DNA of 64,000 nt from Closterium sp. Naga37s-1 (lineage: Eukaryota > Streptophyta > Zygnematophyceae > Desmidiales > Closteriaceae), in the NCBI GenBank assembly GCA_947471745.1, contig CANJKZ010000960.1:1426001-1490000 (forward strand), in the 5' to 3' direction. Within the stretch, counting starts at the first letter, position 1. Each line of letters starts with the position of its first letter. Below the pieces are notes generated by a model. It was not told the DNA's origin, ran no database searches, and worked only from the letters and a program-made list of their open reading frames with translations. The translations under genes were made by a program, and so were the position numbers. This document shows, in pieces, positions 42,616 through 51,283 of the stretch.

Positions 42616-45600
42616 ATGGCAGGTTACGTGACTCTTCGCGGTTCGGACGATCCGCAAGATGAGGGACTGCTGGGCGGCACCAGCAGCCACACGGGCGAAG
42701 ACTGGAAGGCCCGTCTCGCCACGATGGGGAAGAAAATGGGGGAGTCGATGAACGCCGTCGGCGGGAAATTGACGGAATCAATGACGGAAATCGGCGACAA
42801 GATGAAAAACATCTTCCACACGCCGACGCTCGCGGATCGTCTGGTCGAAGAAGCGACGGACGAGATCCTAATCTCCCCCGACTGGGGCCGAAATCTCCTA
42901 ATCTGCGACCTCGTAAACTCGGGAAAGCTCCCGGGAGGCGAGACGGTGCGCGCGATTAAGAAGCAGCTCGGGTCGCGAAACTCGCACGTGCAGATGCTGG
43001 CGCTGGCGCTGCTGGAGATGGCCGTTAAGAACTGCTCGTCGCTCTTCTCCGACGTGGCGAACGAGCGCGTGCTGGACGACATGGTGCGCGTCGCGGACGA
43101 GCCGCACAGCGCGGCGCAGCTGCGCGAGAAGGTGCTGAAGATGATCGAGGCGTGGGGGGAGGCCACGGAAGAGCTGAGGTACCTGCCTGTCTTCGAAGAA
43201 ACTTACAAGGTGAGTGACAAGTGTGGATGTGAATAGAATGCGCTTCACCGCGTTTCATCTCGCTTCACCTCGCTTCACCTCGCTTCACCTCGCTTCATCT
43301 CGCTTCTCCGTCTGATCAAAGTTCCGTTTGACAAGATGCGATGCGATGCGCGCTGCCTAGTGAGCATGTCATCATCAGCAAATAACCGGTGGCGTTTTCA
43401 GACGCGTAATTGCGAAGGCGCTTTTCATTGAGACACTCCGAAAAAGAACACGAGGCAACGACAGGATCATGGCGTACGTTTGAGTCGATCCAAGCGTCAT
43501 TGCGTACGCGCCGCAAGGGGTTCGCGTGTCGGACAAGCTAGCAGCCCTGCGCAACTGAGGCGACTGTTGAGGCTTCTCTTCTTGACTCTTGGAGATTTAA
43601 GGCACTTGTTTTTTTGAGGTTGCGAGGTAGCGTGGTGTGCATTAGGCGGAGAGTATGGAGGGAAAAGTGCATCTTGCACGAAGGAGTGTGTTTTGTTTGT
43701 TTATCCATGTATGGTGCAAGACGCGAAGATACTTGTTTGTATTCCACTCTTTCGCTCCCGCTTCTCCTTCTATTCGTCTCAGAGCCTGGTCATGCGAGGA
43801 GTGGCTTCCCCGCCCCTCCCCCCCCTCCCCTCCCCCCCTGTGACACCGAGTCCCTTTTGCCCAGCTACACACCGCCTGCCAGTGTGCCGCCCGCTGCCGT
43901 GCGCCTTTCCTGTGTGTGGAAACGAGCTCCTTTCCTGCAATGGCTCCCTCGTGGCTTCCTCTACATGAGACGTGCTGGGTGCTGCTGTGGCAGCCTTCAA
44001 GCCACCTGTAGTGCTCTTCTCATTCAACCCCTTTGCTTCCTCTTTCTTTTTGTGTCTCTCCCGCTTCCTCTTCTCTATTTCTCAGAGCCTCAAGATGCGT
44101 GGGGTGGTCTTCCCGCCGCGCGACGCCGAATCCCTCGCGCCCATCTTCACGCCGCCCGCCAGCGTGCCGCCCGCCGCCGTGCAAGCCGCCCACGCGCTGC
44201 TGGAGTCGGTGGAGGGGCAGATGGCCAATGAGGTGGCGCCACCTGGCGTGTCGATGGTGCCGCGGCCGGAGGGCGGGCACATGGTGGTGTTTGACAGCAA
44301 GGAGATCTTCGAGATTTCCAGGAACAGTGTTGAGCTGCTGGGGACCGTTCTTTCCTCCGCTCCTCCTGAACAAGTGCTCACGGTAAGGGAGGGAGGGAGG
44401 GAGAAAGGGAAAGAGAAGAGAAAGGGAGGGCGGACACATGGTGGTGTTTGACAGCAAGGATATTTTTTAGATCTCGAAGAATAGTGTTGAGCTGCTGGGG
44501 ACTGTGCTTTCCTCCGCTCCTCCTGAACAAGTGCTCACGGTAAGGGCAACGAAGGAAAGGTAGGGAAAGGGGGAAGTAAGAGGGAGGGTGGGCAGAAGGA
44601 GATGTTTGAGATCTCAAAGATCGCGGAACAGCGTTCAACCCAACTGCTGGGTACTGTGCTGTTGTCTGCTCCTCCCTAACAAGTGCTGACTGTGAGTGAT
44701 GGACAAAGAACTAAGGGGAAAGGGAAACTGGGAAGATTAATGGGTAAAGGGAAAAGGGAGGGAGGGGAAGAATGGAAAGGAAGAGAGAACAGGGAAGGGA
44801 AGCGGAGGGCGGGCACATGGTGGTGTTTGACAGCAAGGAGATCTTTGAGATGCTAAGATACTTGAGTTTCTGGGGACTGTTTTATCATTCGATAACAAGT
44901 ACTCACAGTGAGTGAGGGAGGCAAAGAGAGAGGTAAGGAGGGAGCGAAGGGAAGGAAAGAACGAAAGAGGGAGGGAGGGAGGAAGGCAGGGAAAGAGTGA
45001 GGAGCTACAGAGGGAAGGATGGAGAGAGAGGAAAAGGAGGGATGGCGAGGGAGAGGGATGGAAGGATGGACATCAATAGGATGAGAGAGAGCAAGAGGGA
45101 ATGGGGGCAAAGTATGAGGTCGTTGAGATTGCTAGATCCAGTGTCTGCTGGGGACTGTGCTGACGTCCGTGCGGCCGTGGAGAGTGCCAAAACCACCTCA
45201 AGCACAATATTGACATGAAGCGAGAGCATTGATGTAACGTACGTTCAACAGCATGGTTGGGTTCATGGTGGCATGGTTGGGTGCATGATGGCATGGTTGG
45301 GTGCATGGTGGCATGGTTGGGTGCATGGTGGCATGGTTGGGTGCATGGTGGCATGGTTGGGTGGCATGGTTGGGTGCATGATGGCATGGCTGGGTGCATG
45401 GTGGCATGGTTGGGTGCATGGTGGCATGGTTGGGTGCATGGTGGCATGGTTGGGTGCATGGTGGCATGGTTGGGTGCATGGTGGCATGGTTGGGTGCATG
45501 ATGGCATGGTTGGGTGGCATGGTTGGGTGCATGATGGCATGGTTGGGTGGCATGGTTGGGTGTATGTTGGCATGAGTTGCAGCTCGGCGAATTTAGAATA

Positions 45601-46586
45601 GAGATAGCATGTCAGGGCATGGTTGTTACCACCTCACCCACATAACTCCTCACCTCCATGGCACGGCCACCACACCAATGGCATCACTACCCATATGTCA
45701 CTCGCCGCCACCCTTCTCCCTCTACATCCTCTTTCCCTGATTATGCAGCAGATTTCTTAGAATTCTGAAAAAAATCCGTCACCCTTCACTCGCCTTCCTC
45801 TACGTTTTCCTTCATATTTCCTTCTTTCCTCTACGTTGCCTTCTCCTCCATTTCAATTTTCCTCCCTTTTCCGCTAGCCAACTATCGAAGCACATACTGC
45901 AGTGAGATGTTGCTGTCTGATGCACTTTCTACCTGCACCTCCTGTCTCATGCCGCAACCCGCACTTCCTGTCACATACCCAAAATCCAAACCCAAACCCT
46001 CTCTTACCAGGACGAGGTGGTGCCAGCACTGGCAGCACAGTGCCGGGCGGCCAAGAGCAGTCTGCTGCGGCTGATCGAGCACGAGAACAGCAACTCAGAG
46101 GCCCCCAGCGAGACGCTCCTGTTTGAGGCGCTCAGCCTAAACGACGACATTGACAAGGTGCTCGAAAAGCTAGCTGAACTGCGCAAACAGGCCTCTGCTG
46201 CTGCTGCTGCTGGGGCAGGAGCAGGAGCGGGAGCAGGGGCAGGGGTTGGAGATGCAGCGGCCGCGGCGGCAGCAGCGGAGCAACCAGCAGGTGCGGCTGC
46301 GACAGCGGTGCCACCAGTTGTGCCTCCCCCAGCTGCTGCCTTCCTGACGATGGATGAGGAGGAGGAGGGCGGGGCGGGAGGGCTGGTGCGGAACCGGGGA
46401 GGGGGGAATAGGAGAGCGGGGATGAGCGAGGAGGAGAGGGAGCTGGCTGAGCTTGATGAGATGGTGTTTGGAAGGAAGGAGGGAGGAGGAGGGGCAGGGA
46501 GTGGTGCTGGTGGTGCGGGCGGTGGTGCTGGGAGTGCACAGAGTGGGGCGGGCAAGAAAGAAGAGGACGATTTGATTGTGTTTTGA
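42616..46586 (+). CDS. TOM1-like VHS-GAT protein (TOL type), three exons
   Basis: Predicted exons are 42616-43209, 44086-44382 and 46011-46586, all phase-0 GT-AG junctions, giving about 488 residues. After a 65-residue head comes a VHS domain (residues about 70-198: ADRLVEEATDEILISPDW, LLICDLVNSGK, ALALLEMAVKNC). Exon 2 carries the conserved linker SLKMRGVVFPPRD and IFTPPASVPP. Exon 3 opens with the GAT helices (LLRLIEHENSNSEAP, LLFEALSLNDDIDKVLEKL), then an Ala/Gly tract, an acidic patch (MDEEEE) and the terminal EEDDLIVF. In plants TOL proteins bind ubiquitinated membrane cargo and pass it to ESCRT sorting at the plasma membrane and endosome; that role is inferred here. Both introns and the 3' flank contain partial copies of exon edges. 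Confidence 0.88.
43783..43903 (+). repeat. Upstream partial copy of TOM1-like exon 2 start
   Basis: A CAG acceptor after a pyrimidine tract (CGCTCCCGCTTCTCCTTC) is followed by SLVMRGVASPP, then TESLLPSYTPPASVPPAAV in a shifted frame. It copies intron end plus the first 100 or so bases of exon 2 (44086 on), which has the same polypyrimidine wording. It is degenerate and frameshifted. Confidence 0.8.
44427..45180 (+). repeat. Downstream partial copies of TOM1-like exon 2 end with donor
   Basis: The last 110 bases of exon 2 (GGGCACATGGTGGTGTTTGAC to CAAGTGCTCACG, then GTAAGG) recur at 44427-44539 (same GTAAGG donor, in-frame TAG after GACAGCAAGGATATTTTT), about 44597-44691 (donor GTGAGT, in-frame TAA), about 44803-44907 (donor GTGAGT) and weakly at about 45118-45180. 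Purine-rich GGGAGG spacers separate the copies, resembling the start of the intron. Confidence 0.85.
45253..45570 (+). repeat. 21-bp minisatellite in TOM1-like intron 2
   Basis: About fourteen units of GGTGCATGGTGGCATGGTTGG with GATGGCATGG variants and occasional 10-bp half units. The unit is divisible by three, so frames stay open on both strands (Trp/His/Gly/Met-rich or Pro/Cys/His-rich); these are not genes. Confidence 0.93.
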
Positions 46587-46619
46587 TTCTGGATGCAGGG
46601 ATGGGCGTTATCAAGGTTT

Positions 46620-46975
46620 GAGGGGAGGGAGTTGGCTGAGCTGGATGAAATGGTGTTTGAACGCAAGGAGGGAGGGGCAGGGGCAGGGAGTGGTGCTGGT
46701 GCAAGTGGTGGTGCGGGTGGTGGGAGCGCACAGAGTGGGGCAGGCAAGAAAGAAGAGGACGATTTGATTGTGTTTTGATGTGAGGACAGTCGAGATAATG
46801 TGAGGAGAGGGAGTTGGCCGAGCTGAATGAGATGGTGTTCGGGCACAAGGAGGGAGGAGGGGCATTGAGTGGTGCTGGTGCGGGTGGTGGTGAGGGTGGT
46901 GAGGGTGGTGGTGCTGGTGGTGGTGCAGCTGGGAGCGCACAGAGTGGGGCGGGCAAGAAAGAATACCGAAAAACT
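46620..46975 (+). repeat. Two downstream copies of the TOM1-like 3' coding end
   Basis: The segment RELAELDEMVFGRKEGG to GKKEEDDLIVF-stop (46437-46586) is repeated at about 46621-46778 with the same ending and stop, and at about 46808-46963, where it ends GKKE and then diverges (YRKTYRE). They lie downstream of the stop, so they are 3' UTR or alternative last exons. Confidence 0.87.
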
Positions 46976-47480
46976 TATAGAGAAACGGGAGGTCGACTGG
47001 GATGGATGCTGGTGCTTTGGAGAAGAAAGGAGGGATGTGGGAGGAGAGAAGAGGGAGGAGGGAGGAGTGAGGAGTGAGGAGAGGACTTTTGGTGGTGGTG
47101 TTGGTGGTGAGCAGCATGCAGGTGGAGCTGAAACAAGGATTTTAGTGAATATTGTGTTCTAATACTGTAGTGAGATGTGCTGGGATGGCTAATGTCACAT
47201 TGCACCAATATGTAGGGATAGGCTGGATCATGTGAACTTGGTTGCTCTCTAATAATGTATAGAAAACTTGGAGGAGCAGCTGTGTTTTGGATGTTGGTGA
47301 GGTATCTTTGGTGCATTATCAGCATCAAATGCTCATTTACAGGTCACATGGTTTTATTCATGGGACATGCTGTTTTGTATGAGACAGGCCAATGCTCACT
47401 TCATTTTGTTCCAAACGAGCCCCACCATGACAGCATAGCGCCTCGTGAAATTCGCATAGAACAGGCGACGTGGTGACAAT
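46976..47480. other. Spacer downstream of the TOM1-like gene
   Basis: Purine-rich then AT-richer DNA without a recognisable gene. Its last eight bases, GTGACAAT (47473-47480), are the left target duplication of the next element. Confidence 0.5.
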
Positions 47481-48210
47481 CAGGGCCTATTTTATCAGTG
47501 TAAATCACACTGCTATACTGATGAGAAGGGTGAAATTTAGGGCCTACACTGATGTGTTTGGGTATTTTTTTTGAAAATTAGTGTTACACTGATTTGACAG
47601 TGAAACGATTTAGGCCACACTGATGCTCTGGGGTAAATTTTCCCTTAGCGAAGATTACCCTTAAGGGCGTACAGGGCACCCCCCCTCGAAACTCTACTCA
47701 TCGAGACGAAGTTTCCTAGAAATTTCGTAACGATACACTCAATTTCGTAATGATGTACTACGACGTCAGCACGTGAGTACTGACAACCGACACCGCGTCA
47801 CTCCATGCCTGCTCGCAACCTATTGTAGAGGCGATGCAACCTGATTGGTCAAATCTGCACTCACTGCAAAAACTTTATCTTGACTCGGAAATTTGGGACT
47901 CGAGGTCCCCAAACCCACGTTCCCCCTAGGAACCTTGCTGACTCGGCGAAAACATGGGTTTGGGGACACGAGTCCCAAATTTGGGACTCGAGGTCCCCAC
48001 AACCCCCACCCACCAGCGCCCAATTTACTACAAATGTTTTATGCGATAAGGGTACACAAATATACTACACTGATGCTCTTGGGTAATTTTTTCGAAACTC
48101 AATATTACACTGATGTATCAGTGTAACGAAAAATTACACACTGATCAGAAGGGTTTTGAAAAAGGCTACACTGCTAATCGTGAGTAGCCAAAAACCAAAC
48201 ATAGGCCCTG
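47481..48210. mobile_element. Non-autonomous hAT element (internal deletion type), 730 bp
   Basis: Inverted ends CAGGGCCTAT and ATAGGCCCTG, flanked by perfect 8-bp repeats GTGACAAT (47473-47480, 48211-48218). Its left 210 bp are the reverse complement of the right end of the hAT element at 17050-20266, and its right 180 bp the reverse complement of that element's left end. It has no transposase. The centre (47690-48030) is unrelated and holds a strong palindrome around AGTCCCAAATTTGGGACT (about 47970-47988). It can move only with transposase made elsewhere. Confidence 0.95.
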
Positions 48211-48508
48211 GTGACAATGTTCCAAATGCCGAACGATCATTTGGATCTTGAGTTACTCATCGGGAAGCTGATGAAATTAGATATGGGGATCAAGGACGTG
48301 GTACTCTGCTTGTTGAAACACCACTCCAGTCCCTCCTACGGGGGAAGTGACGGTTTGGTGAGGTGGATGGGGATTAGTCGGAATCATATGTGGTAATGAA
48401 TGCCTAGTAATTTCGCGAACCAGAAGGGTGTAAAGGGTGATTGTCTTCAAATCAGCTCGGTTGTGTTCCTGTATATGCGCGAGGCCCCGACGAAACTGTG
48501 TGTGACAC

Positions 48509-48515
48509 TATAAAA
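48509..48515 (+). promoter_or_regulatory. TATA-box candidate of the F-box gene
   Basis: TATAAAA in a GC-rich setting, about 400 bp before the F-box coding region and just upstream of the Harbinger-like MITE. Confidence 0.4.
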
Positions 48516-48618
48516 CCGCGCTTGTACACGCCCTCAGGTCCAGATCCTGGTGTTGCAGCAGAGAGTGATAGAGGGGGAAAAGAAGCGGACCATCGAGGTG
48601 GAGGAGAGGGATGAATTA

Positions 48619-48776
48619 GGATGTGGACACCCGCAACGATTTCGGCGATCGAACCTACCGCAAGATCGTATTTTGACGGGTTTTAAAAAGGTCAAGATAG
48701 CTTTCGCAGGTTTCAGTGCGGTGACAGATCGATTTTTCATAATCGATCGTCGAAATCTATGCGAGTGTCCACGTCC
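48619..48776. mobile_element. PIF/Harbinger-like MITE, 158 bp
   Basis: Ends are inverted over about 33 bp: GGATGTGGACACCCGCA and, at the right, the complement of GGACGTGGACACTCGCA, both running into GATTTCG and CGATCG. It is flanked by TTA at 48616-48618 and 48777-48779, the 3-bp target typical of Harbinger elements. The interior continues to pair loosely (GAACCTACCGCAAG against CTTTCGCAGGTTTC), so the whole unit folds back. No coding capacity. Confidence 0.75.
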
Positions 48777-48903
48777 TTAGTTTGAACTACGTAAATTGAT
48801 TCAACCATTGTCACCAGGAATAGGCGCCACCATACCTGTAGGTGGGAACTAATTGCCTCTCACTGAATCTCCCGATTGCTTTTATCACGAAAGCCTAGCG
48901 TAG

Positions 48904-49621
48904 TGCTGCCGCCTGCTGACATCCTTTTCTACGTACGTGAACAATCTGCCTGACGATCTCTTAGTCAGGATTTTCTGGCACTCTAACCACAATAGTTGTC
49001 GACTATCAGATTGTGAGCTTCCGTGGGACCGATCGAGGTCTGGGCGTGCTAAAAAGATTCTGGTTGAACCCAAAGTGCTGTTTCATGAAGACATCGAAAT
49101 TCCGTCACCGAAATTTCCTGCTTCAGCCGACGCTCCTCACAACCTTAGCATCGCAGCTGTTTGCCGACGATGGCGCACTCTCGCTCGGCTTAACGTCTCG
49201 ACTCTGTTCGTTGGAAGATACCGCGTCGTTTCGCTCCAGGATCTGTCAAACGGCGTCGCCTGCTTCCCGAACCTAACGCATCTGCACCTCTCTGCTAACA
49301 GCGTGGAAAATATTGACGACGCTTTCCTCGATCATCTCGCATCGTCGTGTCCTAAGCTGAATAATCTCTACGTGGCAAAAGAGAACGCACCAGACTACTG
49401 GAGAGATAGTGAGGATTTGAAGTTTCATCCGGTTACCAGGGAAGGTGTCGACCGTTTTCTTCGTCGCTGCTCTCGCATGGAGCAGCTGACACTCCACTGC
49501 TTCCACGTATGCGACGAGTTACCACCTTCCTTCTTTCAACTCGAGAACCTGCGCTTGATGTTCCTGAGCGACGTTTCTGAAGGAAACCGTCTCACTCCTA
49601 GTGACGCCACAGATTTTACTT
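48904..49621 (+). CDS. F-box protein, partial gene model
   Basis: Open from 48904 (after TAG at 48901) with an N-terminal F-box: NLPDDLLVRIFW, later IAAVCRRWRTLARLNVSTLF after an unusually long insert of about 60 residues. Leucine-rich-repeat-like text follows (FPNLTHLHLSAN, SSCPKLNNLYVAKEN, MEQLTLHCF). There is no ATG before the F-box, so a first exon is missing from the model; a TAG acceptor at 48901-48903 would fit. The frame ends at TTTACTTG/GTGAGT (49621), a good donor, so the gene probably continues. Copia element E begins 168 bp later, inside the presumed intron. F-box proteins recruit substrates to SCF ubiquitin ligases; the target is unknown. Confidence 0.7.
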
Positions 49622-49789
49622 GGTGAGTTAGGAGCCAAGACTAGGATCGTTCCGACGGGCTCGGAGCAAGGAATCTGTGGCACTTTGAATCTCTGTAATC
49701 GCCTGGGAATTGAAAGAGATACTTCTTATAATGCAAGGATGGGTACAAGTGACTTGAAGTAAACTCTCTGGAATCTGCTCTCTGGTTTT

Positions 49790-49913
49790 TGTCAGATTTA
49801 TATGACATAGCTACTGTAGGCTATAGTGGGGTAGCACATATGGGGTACAGTTTTCTAGGGTTTGCTTTTGTACCCAACTTTCCCTTAGTCAATTCATTCC
49901 TCATTTCTTCTCA
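49790..49913 (+). repeat. 5' LTR of copia E
   Basis: TGTCAGATTTATATGACAT to TTCTTCTCA, 124 bp; differs from 56690-56813 only in CTACTG versus CTACAG. Confidence 0.95.
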
Positions 49914-50049
49914 TGGTATAGAGCAGGTTCCCTAGTGGGAACGCTTCCTTGGGCCCACCATTGAAACCTTTTTTTTTCTGACCGGAGCGACAGTCGCTCC
50001 TGCCCGAGGCGCGCCTTGTGGGCCGCCCTTCTGTCGAGCTCTCTTAGAG

Positions 50050-50840
50050 GCCCCTCTCACGGCCCCTCGCGCCACCCTTAGCGGCCCCGTCGCCGCCCTT
50101 AGCGGCCCCGTTGCCGCCTCCCTCCCTACGCGGCCCCGTTGCCGCCCCTACGCGGCCCCGTCGCCGCCCCTAGCGGCCCCGTCGCCGCCCCTACGCGGCC
50201 CCGTCGCCGCCCCTAGCGGCCCCGTAGCCGCTCCCCTCCCTACGCGGCCCCGTCGCCGCCCCTACGCGGCCCCGTCGCCGCCCCTACGCGGCCCCGTTGC
50301 CGCCCCTAGCGGCCCCGTCGCCGCCCCTAGCGGCCCCGTCGCCGCCCCTACGCGGCCCCGTCGCCGCCCTTACGCGGCCCCGTCGCCGCCCTAGCGGCCC
50401 CGTCGCCGCTCCCCTCCCTACGCGGCCCCGTCGCCGCCCCTACGCGGCCCCGTCGCCGCCCCTAGCGGCCCCGTCGCCGCCCCTACGCGGCCCCGTCGCC
50501 GCCCCTAACGGCCCCGTCGCCTCCTCCCTCCCTATGCGGCCCTGTCGCCGCCCCTACGCGGCCCCGTCGCCGCCCCTAGCGGCCCCGTCGCCGCCTCCCT
50601 CCCTACGCGGCCCCGTCGCCGCCCCTACGCGGCCTCGTAGCCGCCCCTACGCGGCCCCGTCGCCGCCCCTAGCGGCCCCGTCGCCGCTTCCCTCCCTACG
50701 CGGCCCCGTCGCCGCCCCTACGCGGCCTCGTAGCCGCCCCTACGCGGCCCCGTCGCCGCCCCTAGCGGCCCCTTCGCCGCTCCCCGCCCCTAGCGGCCCC
50801 GTCGCTGCCCCTACCCGGCCCCGTCGCCGCCCCTAGCGAG
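50050..50840 (+). repeat. GCGGCCCCGTCGCCGCCCCTA repeats in copia E leader
   Basis: More than thirty units of about 18-21 bp, with occasional TCCCTCCCTAC insertions. A Pro/Ala/Ser-rich frame at 50297-50836 is a by-product. This occupies the place of leader and gag head in relatives. Confidence 0.9.
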
Positions 50841-50899
50841 CAGCCGAGCCGCCGAGGCGCCCAGCAGCTGAGCCGCCGAGTCGCCCAGCAGCCGAGCCG

Positions 50900-51115
50900 C
50901 CCCTGGAGCAGCCGCCACTGCAGCAGCCGCCCCTGGAGCAGCCGCCACTGCAGCAGCCGCCCCTGGAGCAGCCGCCACTGCAGCAGCCGCCCCCGGAGCA
51001 GCCGCCACTGCAGCAGCCGCCCCCGGAGCAGCCGCCCCTGGAGCAGCCGCCCCTGGAGCAGCCGCCTCTGGAGCAGTCGCCCCTACAACTGCCGCCCCTG
51101 GAGCAGCCACCCCTG
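50900..51115 (+). repeat. 30-bp GGAGCAGCCGCCACTGCAGC repeats
   Basis: About seven units coding Pro/Leu/Gln/Glu repeats in the frame of the downstream polyprotein, but separated from it by a stop near 51187. Confidence 0.85.
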
Positions 51116-51283
51116 CAGCTCCCGCGGAGCTCTCGCTCTACAGTGGTAGCGGCCTCGCCGTTGCCGCCGTCGTACGCCTGCCCTTCTAGCCACTGGTGAG
51201 CACTGCCCTGCCCGTACTGCTGTTACTGCTACTCTTACTACTGCTGCTCTTTCTACTGCTACTGCTGCTCCTGGCGTGGCCAG

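Noticed and set aside
45253-45570. Regular repeats resembling a CRISPR array
   Set aside because: Units are contiguous with no unique spacers, and the setting is a eukaryotic intron.
45198-45601. Overlapping open frames rich in Trp/His/Gly or Pro/Cys/His
   Set aside because: They come from the 21-bp minisatellite in an intron; the unit length divisible by three keeps them open.
50297-50836. Pro/Ala/Ser-rich 179-codon frame in element E as a replacement gag
   Set aside because: It is pure tandem repeat, is separated from the polyprotein by stops and has no capsid motif.
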